The notes: generated by a model not told the origin, from the letters alone. Positions 26,510 through 35,218 are shown, numbered from the stretch's first letter. The stretch is 64,000 nt of DNA from an uncultured Corynebacterium sp. (GCF_946222305.1 NZ_CAMIHZ010000011.1:1-64000), one strand, 5' to 3'. Made by a program: numbers and translations.

Positions 26510-27139
26510 CTAGCTTTGGTTTTCGACGCCGAGTTCCTCGAGGTCGTCATCTTCTTCCTCCTCGGCTGGCCGGGGGCCGAAATGCATGGCGTACCCGATG
26601 GCGGGAAGAGCGAGAATGGCGAGGAAAAACGCGAGGAAGATAAACCCTGCGTCGTAGAAAAAATCAGCGGCAGTCAAACCGAGCACTGTGGGATTGGTGA
26701 CGCCGTCATGCTCTTGGCCACCCAAATGGGAGCTCGCGAATACGACGACCCAGGTGAAAACAGTGCACAGGAGGGTTAGGAAGGTCCAGCTCAATCTGGT
26801 CCAACGGTTGATGATTTTGGCTTCGTACTCATCGAGCACTTCTTCGGGAGCTCCATCGCGCGAATCGATCGTGATCCTCAGCATGACCCACGCCGTCAGC
26901 AAGATAGCGGTCACAGGCAGGCTGAGTAACAGCGCATGGTTCCAGAAAAACTGCGCGCCGATGATGAGAAGATAGCCGAAAAGACAGGCGAAATAAGTGG
27001 AGATGAGCAAACGTTGCCGAGGCCAGTTTCGCCAAGCTTTCAGATAGGAGGAGGTGCGTTCGTGCCGCCAATACCAGCGAGCAACACGCCTTTCTTCCCA
27101 CCGCTCGGTCCAATGCGAAATTTTTTCGAAACTGATCAT
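26510..27139 (-). CDS. Four-helix membrane protein in the ABC operon
   Basis: A 209-residue protein with two pairs of membrane helices (about residues 46-66 and 70-90, then 118-138 and 160-182), an aromatic, positively charged N terminus and an acidic tail (EEEEDDDLEELG). I do not recognise a family. Its start overlaps the stop codon of the HTH regulator by four bases, and it precedes the ABC ATPase gene. A small XRE regulator plus a DUF-type membrane protein plus an ABC-2 exporter is a recurring arrangement, so it may be an accessory or sensing component. Confidence 0.72.
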   Translation of the reverse strand: MISFEKISHWTERWEERRVARWYWRHERTSSYLKAWRNWPRQRLLISTYFACLFGYLLIIGAQFFWNHALLLSLPVTAILLTAWVMLRITIDSRDGAPEEVLDEYEAKIINRWTRLSWTFLTLLCTVFTWVVVFASSHLGGQEHDGVTNPTVLGLTAADFFYDAGFIFLAFFLAILALPAIGYAMHFGPRPAEEEEDDDLEELGVENQS

Positions 27140-27402
27140 CGGGCATTCCTCCGGTGGATCTCGGTGGATAGCGGTTGAAACTCCTCACGGCTGAAGACCA
27201 TCTCCACTGGAAGATCAAAGACCTCGCAAATACGAAAGGCGAGATCCAAGCTGGGGGAGTGATCGCCACGCTCCAAAGCGCCCACGGTTTGCGGGTTTAC
27301 ATCTATGAGCTCAGCCAAAGTGGCGCGTGACATGTCCCGTTCGATACGCAGCACTTTGACCCGATTGTGGATCGGGTTCGCGGGCTTCTTCTTTGGGGAC
27401 AT
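27136..27402 (-). CDS. XRE-family HTH regulator of the ABC operon
   Basis: An 88-residue protein consisting essentially of one Cro/C1-type HTH (NRVKVLRIERDMSRATLAEL then NPQTVGALERGDHSPSLDLA), followed by FDLPVEMVFS, a pattern shared with the small YozG-type regulators that accompany membrane proteins. The ATG at 27402 is chosen; the upstream in-frame region reads through the operator-like repeat and has no ribosome binding site. First gene of a four-gene operon reaching to 24176, coupled by ATGA overlap to the next gene. Confidence 0.85.
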   Translation of the reverse strand: MSPKKKPANPIHNRVKVLRIERDMSRATLAELIDVNPQTVGALERGDHSPSLDLAFRICEVFDLPVEMVFSREEFQPLSTEIHRRNAR

Positions 27403-27404
27403 GA

Positions 27405-27418
27405 TGCAAAGTGTTGCA
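27405..27418. promoter_or_regulatory. Candidate operator TGCAA-N4-TTGCA
   Basis: A perfect 5-4-5 inverted repeat placed directly before the start codon of the XRE regulator gene. The position fits autorepression. Seen in sequence; function inferred. Confidence 0.5.
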
Positions 27419-27517
27419 TAAACACAACAATGGCGCAATAGAACCTAACAAAATTCCTTGGGTGAGCGTGCGTCAGCTTGGTGGCGGTAGTGCCTCTCAG
27501 CAGGTACAACGGAGTGT

Positions 27518-28384
27518 ATGACGAATATCAACAGCACTCGTGAACTCAATGACGGGAATGTTATTCCACAGCTCGGCTTGGGCGTATGGCAATTGAGCGA
27601 CCAAGACACCTACACTTCGTGTCGCGCAGCCATCAGCGTTGGCTACCGCCACATCGATACTGCGACGATCTACGGCAACGAAGAAGCAGTTGGGCGCGCC
27701 GTGTCAGACGCTATCGAGGCTGGAGATATCAAGCGCGAAGAACTTTTCGTGACCACCAAACTGTGGAACTCTGACCAGGAACGGGCTAGCGAGGCCATCG
27801 ACGAATCCCTCAAGAAACTGGGGCTAGATTACGTCGATCTTTACCTCATGCACTGGCCGTGCCCTGAGCACGGAAAGTACATCCAGGCGTATGAACAACT
27901 CGTCGACATCCAGCGTGCAGGCAAGGCGAAAAGCATCGGCGTCTGCAACTTCTACCAGGAAGCCTTGGATGACATCATCAAGGCCACCGGGCACACGCCA
28001 GCGGTCAACCAGATTGAGATTCACCCCGGATTTAGCCAAACGGTGCAACGCTCTGATAACGCGCGCCGGGGCATTGTCACCGAGAGCTGGTCGCCACTGG
28101 GGCAAGGGCAGAACTTGAAGGAACCCGTGATTGCTAACATCGCGGCCCGGCACAACGTAAGCCCCGCGCAGGTCATCATCGCTTGGCATCTTCACCGTGG
28201 TGACGTTGTAATTCCTCGTTCCTCTAACCCCCAGCGCGTGGAGGAAAACTTCAATATTTGGGATATCCAACTATCCGAGACCGAAATCGAAGCTATCAAC
28301 GTGATGGATCATCCCGATGGGCGCATTGGACCAGATCCCAAGACCTTCCACGCGGGCACCCCAGCGGAGAAGTCCGAAGACTAA
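27518..28384 (+). CDS. Aldo/keto reductase
   Basis: A 288-residue NADPH-dependent oxidoreductase with a (beta/alpha)8 barrel. Catalytic tetrad elements are visible: Asp in YRHIDTATIYGNE, Tyr in the same segment, Lys in FVTTKLWNSD, and His in LYLMHWPCP. The cofactor part IPRSSNPQRVEENFNIWD is normal for AKR5-like 2,5-diketo-gluconate reductase relatives. GGAG precedes the start. Expressed divergently from the XRE regulator. Physiological substrate unknown; broad aldehyde reduction is usual. Confidence 0.92.
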   Translation: MTNINSTRELNDGNVIPQLGLGVWQLSDQDTYTSCRAAISVGYRHIDTATIYGNEEAVGRAVSDAIEAGDIKREELFVTTKLWNSDQERASEAIDESLKKLGLDYVDLYLMHWPCPEHGKYIQAYEQLVDIQRAGKAKSIGVCNFYQEALDDIIKATGHTPAVNQIEIHPGFSQTVQRSDNARRGIVTESWSPLGQGQNLKEPVIANIAARHNVSPAQVIIAWHLHRGDVVIPRSSNPQRVEENFNIWDIQLSETEIEAINVMDHPDGRIGPDPKTFHAGTPAEKSED

Positions 28385-28444
28385 AAGCACCGGTTGTTCT
28401 AAACCCCGCGCAACTGTCGCATCACCCCGCTATCGTGTGGGGTT

Positions 28445-29227
28445 ATGAACCAACCTTCCCCTGCGGAGACTGTGCTCGTGGAGCAGCGTGGCGTCGTCAC
28501 GATAATTACCCTGAACCGACCCGAAAGCCGCAATGCACTGCGGGAGCAAGAGTGCTTGGCGGTGGCAGAGGCAGTCCGTGTTGCGGGAGAGCCGGTTGGG
28601 AAGGATAAGGCGAACCCTGATGCAGCTGGGGCGCGGGCGGTGCTCATTCGTGGCGAGGGGCCAGTATTCTGCGCAGGCGCGGACCTCAAGGGGGCGGTGT
28701 ACGGCGATGATTTCGGCGGGGCGATCACGCAAATGCTGCAGACAATCGTGCGAGCTCCGATGCCTGTGATTGCTGATATTCAGGGGCCGGCTGTGGGTGC
28801 AGGTTGTCAGTTGGCTTTGGCGTGCGACTTGCGGATTTTTGGGGATGACGCCAAGGTCTGGATTCCCGCCGCTGACCATGGGCTGGCGTTGGATACGTGG
28901 ACGCATGTGCGGGCGAAGGAATTGTTAGGCGGGGCTGTGGCTAGGAACCTGTTCCTGGGTTCGGCTTCCGTGGGGGTTGAGCAGGCGGTAGCGCTTGGCT
29001 TTGCAGTGAAGCGTGGCGACGCAGCTGCGGCGCTGGAATTCGCGGAAGAGGTCGCGCGGAAGGCCCCGCTGACGCTGGCATATAGTAAGGCAGTGCTGAA
29101 CCACCCGGACCCGGTGGGGGATGCGGATCTGGATGCGCAGTTCCGCGGCGTGTGGGCCAGCGAGGATGTGCAAGAAGCGCGCCGGGCGCGGGCGGAGAAG
29201 CGAGCGCCGCGGTTCCAGGGGCGATAG
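28445..29227 (+). CDS. Enoyl-CoA hydratase/isomerase family protein
   Basis: A 260-residue crotonase-fold protein. The CoA-binding and oxyanion-hole segments are RGEGPVFCAGADLKG and GPAVGAGCQLALACDLRIFG. The usual catalytic glutamates of classical hydratases are not obvious: the second region reads KVWIPAADHGLALD, so it may be an isomerase or an atypical member. A TATCGT box eight bases before the ATG and no ribosome binding site suggest a leaderless mRNA. This is the last core-type gene before the accessory island. Confidence 0.85.
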   Translation: MNQPSPAETVLVEQRGVVTIITLNRPESRNALREQECLAVAEAVRVAGEPVGKDKANPDAAGARAVLIRGEGPVFCAGADLKGAVYGDDFGGAITQMLQTIVRAPMPVIADIQGPAVGAGCQLALACDLRIFGDDAKVWIPAADHGLALDTWTHVRAKELLGGAVARNLFLGSASVGVEQAVALGFAVKRGDAAAALEFAEEVARKAPLTLAYSKAVLNHPDPVGDADLDAQFRGVWASEDVQEARRARAEKRAPRFQGR

Positions 29228-29665
29228 TCTGACTGGTGGCAGATACTCCAGCTTTAGGGGCAGCAGTCACAGTGGGGGGCTGACGCAGACATCACGATGG
29301 TGGTGTTTGTGGGGCATCAGCTGTGGAGGTGGCAAATCGGTGACGACCGAATAGTGGCTAAGGATCAAACAAGAAATCAACGAGGTGGGCGGGGAGAGGT
29401 AAGGATTGGGCAGCCACGCTGTGAATGACAATGCCACTGCTGTCATGGCGCTAAGTGTCGACCATTTCGCGCCTCACCTGACACACATGTCGCGACTCAT
29501 GGAGGGCTTGACCCAGCACACCGACCACCGGCCACCGCGCCGGGCGCATCGGCCCATCCCACGGGGCCGACTGATCTATCCCATAGGGGTAGTAAACTAG
29601 GGATATGGTTGGGGAGCTCTGCCTACTTCTAATGTGTAGGTCATCTCCTAGGTGGGAATAAGGTT
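29228..29665. other. Gene-free left edge of the accessory island
   Basis: 438 bases with no supported gene. Short frames here have neither ribosome binding sites nor recognisable composition. I searched by eye for a copy of the tRNA-Arg 3' end that could mark the left attachment site and saw none. Confidence 0.4.
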
Positions 29666-30832
29666 TTATATGTGATCGAGTATCAAACTTGCTTCATGTT
29701 CCCTGAGGTATTCACGTAGATATGGGAGCTCAAAGTCTACAAAGCCCTGGCGAGTCTGATGAATTAGCTGAGCTTCAAGCAGGCGGGTGCGGTAGGTATT
29801 TGCATATTGGACTGTTTTCTTTAGCTTCGCGGCGATTTCCGAAGTTGAGGATTCTCCCTCATTCTGGGCCATGTGAAGTAGGTATGTACGGTCAATGTCC
29901 GAGAGGTCGTTGAGTGCAGGCTCGTGTACAAGCTGCCCTAGCTTTCGTTGTGCCTTTGCGATGCCTTTTTGAGCCACGTTAGCTGTGATGGTGTTGGTGT
30001 CTGAGTATCGGAAACACCAGTCGCCCACAAGCTGGATCATGAAAGGATACCCGCCACACGCGTCTATCGCTATTTCCAATGCGCCAGTGTCCCAGCTTTT
30101 ATCAGTGGCTTCTAAAGGTGTAACTAAGCCGCGCCGCACCTCGTCTGTAGATACCTTATCGAGTTCGACTCTATTGGCGCGCCGAAGAAAAGTAACCGGG
30201 TTCTCACCCTCTTTACTCGCCAGAATGGGTTTTACTGAGGAAGGGATGCCTGCAACCGCGACAGCGATATTTTCATTGTCGCGGGTTAGATGTTGTAGGA
30301 CGGCTCCGAAGTCACGAGTCTCTGCCAGTACGTTGTAGTGGAGCTCATCGACGGTAATGAGAATGCCGCTGGGTTCTTGTCGAATGTTCGTGGCCTGCTG
30401 TTTCTGAAAGTTGAGTAGGTCTTGTAACGCCATTCGCAGTGTGTAATTTGGCAGGTGATCTGGAAGTGTGTCAAAGGTTGCACCCACGCCCCCAAGTGTC
30501 GCTATGTTGAGGTTAAGCGCTTTTAAGGTCTTGCGAGAACCTTCTCCTAGTGTTCGTATCTGTTGGTAAACTTGGTCGCGTAGGCGATTTACAAAGCCGG
30601 GTGTGGCTGTTTCCTCGAACAGGAACCACCCCCGTTCCCGCGCTTTGTCTCCAAAATGATTGAGTAATACGGTCTTTCCAATTCCTCGTGTACCCGTAAT
30701 GAGGGTAGTTCGCTCATGTGTCCCCGGACCGTTGTCCAGCGCGTATGTGAAGTCCTCAATATAGTCGTCCCTGCCGACAAGAAGCGGAGGGGTGGTTCCG
30801 GAGCTTGCTTTGAATGGGTTTTTGTTTGGCAT
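29666..30832 (-). CDS. AAA ATPase with C-terminal winged helix
   Basis: A 388-residue protein of the AAA_16/Orc1-like kind. It begins with VGRDDYIEDFTYALDNGPG and has Walker A TGTRGIGKTVLL (residues about 46-57) and Walker B ILITVDELHYN, with the sensor Asn/Arg region around AVAGIPSS. The last 90 residues (IDRTYLLHMAQNEGESSTSE, then KKTVQYANTYRTRLLEAQLI) look like a winged helix. Such single ATPases occur next to defence genes and mobile elements, and also as transposition or toxin regulators. TAGAAT six bases before the ATG implies a leaderless start. A T-rich tract lies upstream, and its base composition is lower in G+C than the neighbours, suggesting transfer. Confidence 0.75.
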   Translation of the reverse strand: MPNKNPFKASSGTTPPLLVGRDDYIEDFTYALDNGPGTHERTTLITGTRGIGKTVLLNHFGDKARERGWFLFEETATPGFVNRLRDQVYQQIRTLGEGSRKTLKALNLNIATLGGVGATFDTLPDHLPNYTLRMALQDLLNFQKQQATNIRQEPSGILITVDELHYNVLAETRDFGAVLQHLTRDNENIAVAVAGIPSSVKPILASKEGENPVTFLRRANRVELDKVSTDEVRRGLVTPLEATDKSWDTGALEIAIDACGGYPFMIQLVGDWCFRYSDTNTITANVAQKGIAKAQRKLGQLVHEPALNDLSDIDRTYLLHMAQNEGESSTSEIAAKLKKTVQYANTYRTRLLEAQLIHQTRQGFVDFELPYLREYLREHEASLILDHI

Positions 30833-30838
30833 GTCCCC

Positions 30839-30890
30839 ATTCTACCTTTTGTATTGTTTTTTATCTTTTTTATTTTTTTTAAAACTCGCT
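30839..30890 (-). promoter_or_regulatory. Promoter and A/T tract before the AAA ATPase
   Basis: On the minus strand a 35-base stretch made almost only of A and T precedes TAGAAT (30839-30844), six bases from the ATG. It looks like an UP-like or bent-DNA element with a -10 box and contrasts sharply with the surrounding G+C content. Confidence 0.45.
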
Positions 30891-31000
30891 GATCTGCGAT
30901 GTTCGTGTCGAATGAGCAAGGAAAAACCGAGAAGACGTAGAGACGTTGACTATTCATATGTCATGAAGGATGGAGACACATCTATGGCACCCTCCGAAAC

Positions 31001-31309
31001 GTGTGTGAGGGCTCGAACAGCAATATCAAGAATCTGTCCGCCAGTATCGGAAACCGAACCCGTCGCCTGGTGCGTGGCTTCGCCGCTCACTGGGCGATGA
31101 CGGCCCTGGGCGTGATCGCGTCCAACCTGGACAAGATCAGTTCCTGCCTCGACCGCGTGGAGGCGAACACACCTATCAAGAGCCCGGACCCGGACCCGAC
31201 CCCGCCTGACGGTGGTCGGCGTACCCGCCTAGAACCCGATGCGGTTCCTGTAGAGCAGCCGGACTGGAGCCCGAAGCGTAGACCTGGAGCTCCACCTCTC
31301 GCGGCGTAG
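31001..31309 (+). pseudogene. C-terminal remnant of a DDE-transposase relative
   Basis: The frame reads EGSNSNIKNLSASIGNRTRR, LVRGFAAHWAMTALGVIASN and a Pro/Arg-rich tail. This parallels the end of the transposase at 41050-43051 (VESINGTLKGPLGAF, LMRGWASQFFLTAFAVAGTN, then a Pro/Arg-rich tail). Only the last ~100 residues are present and the 5' part is missing. It is therefore a relic of a related but clearly diverged element. Confidence 0.65.
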
Positions 31310-31338
31310 AAAACAGTCAAAAACTACAGAGACAGAAC

Positions 31339-31378
31339 CCGACTACACGGACAGCAGACCCGCGGTCCGTGTAGTCGG
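31339..31378 (+). terminator. Hairpin after the transposase remnant
   Basis: A perfect 13-bp stem, CCGACTACACGGA with TCCGTGTAGTCGG, 30 bases after the stop codon of the remnant. Probably the former element's terminator. Confidence 0.6.
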
Positions 31379-31407
31379 CAGGTCTGGGTATGTCCCCGAG
31401 ACGACGC

Positions 31408-31441
31408 AAAAGCCCTGCTCACGTTAACGAGCAGGGCTTTT
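31408..31441. terminator. Bidirectional rho-independent terminator
   Basis: A perfect 13-bp stem, AAAAGCCCTGCTC with GAGCAGGGCTTTT around an 8-base loop. A and T runs at the two ends make it functional in either direction. Confidence 0.85.
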
Positions 31442-31647
31442 GTTGTAACGGAGGGTGGAACAGGAACTGGAACAGATGTTGTAACAGATCACACCAAGGT
31501 TTCCTGAACAATCTCAAACCGTTTCCTGAAACCCTCTTATGGGGAGATTCGGATATTCACTCTCCCTGCCAATATGCCGGTCCCGGTTGAAGTTGATTCC
31601 CTAGCAGGATACCCACCGATTCCCTCAATCGAGACCCGCAAACGCCG

Positions 31648-31729
31648 TGCCGGTAAGAATCCCGGTGGAGCAAGCCCAGGATTCGACCGACCCGCTCACC
31701 AGGGCAATGAAGTTCGTCCAGGACGGCCA
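31648..31729 (+). repeat. 82-bp fragment near-identical to the DDE transposase gene
   Basis: This segment matches 42614-42695, inside the intact-looking transposase frame, at 79 of 82 positions. Differences are at 31683, 31695 and 31701. It encodes the peptide VPVRIPVEQAQDSTDPLTRA of that transposase. Sequence before and after does not match, so it is a short orphan piece of a closely related element copy. Confidence 0.9.
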
Positions 31730-31803
31730 CGATGGTGGGCAAGTGGCGTTATGAATCGACGGGGTGGGAGGGCGTTGAGTTGTTGCAGCGCGGCGCGAAG
31801 AAA

Positions 31804-31829
31804 AGGCCGGTCCTGATGGTGACCGGCCT
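31804..31829 (-). terminator. Terminator of the 128-residue gene
   Basis: AGGCCGGTC pairs with GACCGGCCT around an 8-base loop. On the minus strand it is followed by TTTTCTTC, as expected for the leftward gene ending at 31850. Confidence 0.8.
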
Positions 31830-31849
31830 CTTAAGTTGAGGGACGCAAC

Positions 31850-32236
31850 TTAGTTGTCCGCGTCCTCAGAAATCTCGGCATACGCCGGATCAATGCTAAT
31901 CTCCAACGCTTCAATCTCCGCGAGCGAGAGTGCCCCTTCTTCTACAGTGATGGAGATAGGGACAACCCGCTCCAGAGAAAACAGGGCGTCCTGCAACTCC
32001 CGATTAATCTTCTTGCGGGGCATGGCGAGATGGACGGTTATGATGTCGCCCAACCCGTTCTCGGTTCCCGAGGTCCGCACCGCAACACCCCCGGGAATCT
32101 TCCCCTGTTCAAGTGTGGCGTAGTCGTCCCGGTTGAATACACCCTGGACCCATTCGTTGAAGTCTTGGGGTGTGAGCCATGCCCTCTCGCTGTTGAAAAC
32201 CTTCATCTCGATGGTGGTGGTTCGGTACTTCTTCAA
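31850..32236 (-). CDS. Unknown 128-residue protein in the island
   Basis: A soluble protein with no recognised family. The N-terminal strand KKYRTTTIEMKVFNS precedes a helical part (LTPQDFNEWVQGVFN), a beta part (GGVAVRTSG, GDIITVHLA), and an acidic C terminus (LSLAEIEALEISIDPAYAEI). It starts at a TTG with GGGAGGGA seven bases upstream and has its own terminator, so it is probably expressed. It lies downstream of the 197-residue HTH protein gene on the same strand and may be cotranscribed with it. Function not inferred. Confidence 0.6.
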   Translation of the reverse strand: MKKYRTTTIEMKVFNSERAWLTPQDFNEWVQGVFNRDDYATLEQGKIPGGVAVRTSGTENGLGDIITVHLAMPRKKINRELQDALFSLERVVPISITVEEGALSLAEIEALEISIDPAYAEISEDADN

Positions 32237-32375
32237 CTGTCCCTCCCGAGGAACACATCGACAATCCCGTGAATGGGGAGCGGGTAACGGTTACCCGTAT
32301 CTGGTTATACAAGCGCGTCCGACAACCAGGTACATTCATGCGAACACACGTTCGCCAACGTGTGTTTTGAGTGGG

Positions 32376-32966
32376 CTATACGGCACCGAACATTGCAAGC
32401 AAGGCCTTTCCCGCCATACCAAGAGAAGTCAAGACGGTTCCGGTGTCACTCGCAACAGATAGTCCCTGGCGAAGACCGTCCATGACTCGGGCCGGTTCTT
32501 TGCCACCGCGGGTTTCTTCTTCAACAGCGTCGGCTACCTCGGTCAGACCGTCCTCTCGCAAGGCACTGACCAGATTTCGTACCTGCTCGGGCGTCACCTG
32601 CACAGTAATGGTCTGCTCGTTGTTGATACCTACCTGACCGCCGTGGACGTCGCCTGTCACGTTGACCGTGTTGGTAGTTGTCGACGAGCCACTCCGTACG
32701 CGAAGGTAGTCACCTACAGATTGGCCCGAATAGACGAGTGCTCGACCCTCACCGGTGAGTCCTCCCACGAATAGGGAGTGACCCGCGTCCGACATCATCG
32801 TTACCAACCCGGTATCCCGAAGCATAAAACCGGCTCTTTGCAGTTCCTTCGCGGTGAAATCGCAATAGCGAGCGAGTTCGCCGAAGGTAGTGGAGACCTT
32901 TTCGTGTTCCTGACCGTCCAGGTAATGAAGCAGCCAGTCCGCGGGGGCGAATCGGTTTGTACTCAT
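32376..32966 (-). CDS. Unknown protein: winged-helix, GDVxGGQVG segment, hydrophobic tail
   Basis: A 196-residue protein I cannot place in a named family. Residues 5-60 look like a winged helix (ADWLLHYLDGQ, FGELARYCDFTAKELQRAGF). The middle has NTVNVTGDVHGGQVGINNEQ, a beta segment of a type seen in effector-associated parts of bacterial defence and NTPase proteins. An acidic helical segment follows (VTPEQVRNLVSALREDGLTE), and the final 25 residues are hydrophobic and Gly/Ala-rich (SLGMAGKALLAMFGAV), able to insert into a membrane. GGAGGAG lies 9 bases before the ATG. It sits divergently beside a type III restriction-modification operon. A membrane-active effector is one possibility, unproven. 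Confidence 0.6.
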   Translation of the reverse strand: MSTNRFAPADWLLHYLDGQEHEKVSTTFGELARYCDFTAKELQRAGFMLRDTGLVTMMSDAGHSLFVGGLTGEGRALVYSGQSVGDYLRVRSGSSTTTNTVNVTGDVHGGQVGINNEQTITVQVTPEQVRNLVSALREDGLTEVADAVEEETRGGKEPARVMDGLRQGLSVASDTGTVLTSLGMAGKALLAMFGAV

Positions 32967-33208
32967 ATTCTGTGTCTCCTCCACACTCGACGTGCCTGCA
33001 AGGTTAGCCTGCCCGCGCCGTTACTGGCACTAATATGAAAAGCGGACGAGCGACGCCGAAGTCGCGGCCCGTACCGGTCTCGGTCCGGGCCCCTCCAGAG
33101 GGTGCGTGTCACCGGGATATGCCCCCTCCTCCGTGGCTACGTTTATATCACGTCCCCACGCTGTCGCACCGGACCGATACAGTGGGAAATTGATACTTGG
33201 AGGAGCCT

Positions 33209-35206
33209 GTGGCGAATAGTCAGAAACTCGAAATTACGTGGCACAACAAAGACAAGGCGCTCATTCCTACTACGCGCGGACGCTACGGCTATACGTGGGT
33301 GGCTCCGGCAGACCCGCGCTATTGCCAAACCAATTTTCTTGAGTACGGCGATGTTGTACGCGGCGTGCAGCGGCCGAAGGAAGATGGACGAACCTATTCC
33401 GAGCGAGCCGACCTTCAGCCGCAGGAGGACAATCTGCTCGTCTTGGGTGAGTCCGGCGACGTGCTCGAAGCACTAACCCGTGTGCCCGAACTGGCCGACA
33501 AATACGTAGGCCAAGTCAAGTGTGTTTACATCGACCCGCCGTTTAACACCGCGCAGACGTTCGCTAACTACGAGGACAACCTAGAGCACTCAATCTGGTT
33601 GACCATGATGAGAGATAGGCTGCTGCACCTCAAGAAACTGCTGGCCGACGACGGCTCCATCTGGGTCCACCTGGACGACGTGGAAAACCACCGCATGCGC
33701 ATGTTGATGGACGAGGTGTTCGGGGCCGCGAACTTCGTAGCGGAGGTGGTGTGGGAGAAAACATACTCCCCGCGTAATGACTCCAAGGGTATCCCCGCTG
33801 TGACCGACGTGATTTTGGTGTACTCCAAGGGCGGGTTCGTCCCTAACCGGCTAGCGCGAACAGCGGAGATGGACGCGCGGTACAAGAACCCCGACCTCGA
33901 CAGGAATGGACCGTGGAAGTCCGGCGATAGTACTGCCCCAGGGAACATGTCGGGTCAGAAACAGCACCCCAGCGTGTTTGCGGTTCAGCACCCGATTACT
34001 GGCGAGTTTATTTATCCCGCGAGCGGTCGTCACTGGACGTTTGGGCAGGAGCGACTTTTAGAATCGCTGTCACAATACGCCGACTACAGGTGTGAAGCAC
34101 CTAACCTCCTTGCACGGTCTAAGCGGACTGGCATACCCGTTGAGCAACTCCGCCCCGACGTATATGACCTGGTTGTAGATGAAACGAAAAGACAGGGCGA
34201 TAAGACACAAGCAATGCGCCGAAAGTCAATTGGCAATTGGCCCGAGTTCTTTGTTTCCGATACTGGTTTTGGCCGCAAGGTTTCCTTGTCGCTTTCGGAA
34301 GGGCGTCTTGCGACGAACTTCTTGCCCCATACCGAAGTCGGCCACACGGACACCGCCGCGAAGGAAATTCGCGCCCTTTTCCCCGGAACGTCCGCCTTCG
34401 CCACGCCTAAGCCGGAGCGCCTACTAGAGCGCATTATCCATATCGCCAGCGGCCCCGGCGACATCGTCGTAGACGTGTTCGGCGGCTCCGGTACCACGGC
34501 TGCTGTGGCGCAGAAAATGGGTCGCCGATGGGTAACGTGTGAACTGGTCGAGGACACCTTCAACCGCTTTACCCGGCCGCGCCTTGAGAAGGTGGTACGC
34601 GGCGAGGATATGGGCGGTATTACTGTCACGAAGGGCGAGCGGGTAGACGACACCACAGGCGGATTGCCAGAGGGGCTAACGCCCGAGGACGCGCAAAAAT
34701 TAACGTCGTTGCTGAATAAGGCAATCAAGGACGAACCAGAGTTAAAAAAGTCGAATGACTTGCGGGCGGTAAAACAACTGGTTAAGACGAAAAAGTCGCC
34801 GGACACAATCAACTGGCGCGGTGGCGGTGGATTCACCGTGGCGAGGCTGTCCAAGCCGTGCTTTGACGTAGACGAGGACACAGGAATCACAATTCTCACC
34901 GAACACGCGACGGCTGCGAACCTGGCCCGAGCGGTGGCTGCACACCTGCGTTTCCACATGACTCCAGACCACCCCGTTTTTGCCGCGAAGCGTGCGAACA
35001 TGCACCTAAGTGTGACCCGCCAGCCGGTTACACATGAGTACATCAACGAGATTCTGGGCTACGTTGCAGACGGCGAAGCGGTCACGGTTGCCGCCACGTC
35101 GGTATCACCGGAGGTTGCGGAGTACCTGGTCAATAAAAGCCCTGGTTCTCGTGTGATTGCCATACCGGACGGGCTGTTTATCACCACACTGTCGGATAAA
35201 GCGTAA
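33209..35206 (+). CDS. Type III restriction-modification methyltransferase (Mod)
   Basis: A 665-residue beta-class adenine methyltransferase. The catalytic DPPFNT is at about residue 109, followed by WLTMMRDRLLHLKKLLADDG, and the SAM-binding motif DVFGGSGTT comes later at about 420, in the order typical of beta-class Mod subunits. Between them lies the target recognition domain (about 200-400), which decides the site. The C-terminal 180 residues contact the Res subunit. The GTG at 33209 follows GGAGGAG closely; a TTG at 33197 is an alternative. The gene ends 12 bases before res, so both form one operon. It methylates one strand of an asymmetric site and is required for cutting too. Confidence 0.92.
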   Translation: MANSQKLEITWHNKDKALIPTTRGRYGYTWVAPADPRYCQTNFLEYGDVVRGVQRPKEDGRTYSERADLQPQEDNLLVLGESGDVLEALTRVPELADKYVGQVKCVYIDPPFNTAQTFANYEDNLEHSIWLTMMRDRLLHLKKLLADDGSIWVHLDDVENHRMRMLMDEVFGAANFVAEVVWEKTYSPRNDSKGIPAVTDVILVYSKGGFVPNRLARTAEMDARYKNPDLDRNGPWKSGDSTAPGNMSGQKQHPSVFAVQHPITGEFIYPASGRHWTFGQERLLESLSQYADYRCEAPNLLARSKRTGIPVEQLRPDVYDLVVDETKRQGDKTQAMRRKSIGNWPEFFVSDTGFGRKVSLSLSEGRLATNFLPHTEVGHTDTAAKEIRALFPGTSAFATPKPERLLERIIHIASGPGDIVVDVFGGSGTTAAVAQKMGRRWVTCELVEDTFNRFTRPRLEKVVRGEDMGGITVTKGERVDDTTGGLPEGLTPEDAQKLTSLLNKAIKDEPELKKSNDLRAVKQLVKTKKSPDTINWRGGGGFTVARLSKPCFDVDEDTGITILTEHATAANLARAVAAHLRFHMTPDHPVFAAKRANMHLSVTRQPVTHEYINEILGYVADGEAVTVAATSVSPEVAEYLVNKSPGSRVIAIPDGLFITTLSDKA

Positions 35207-35218
35207 AGGACGAACACA

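Noticed and set aside
29228..29665. Left attachment site with a copy of the tRNA-Arg 3' end
   Set aside because: No stretch resembling the T-arm and acceptor sequence was found by eye. A local alignment against 43255-43346 would settle it.
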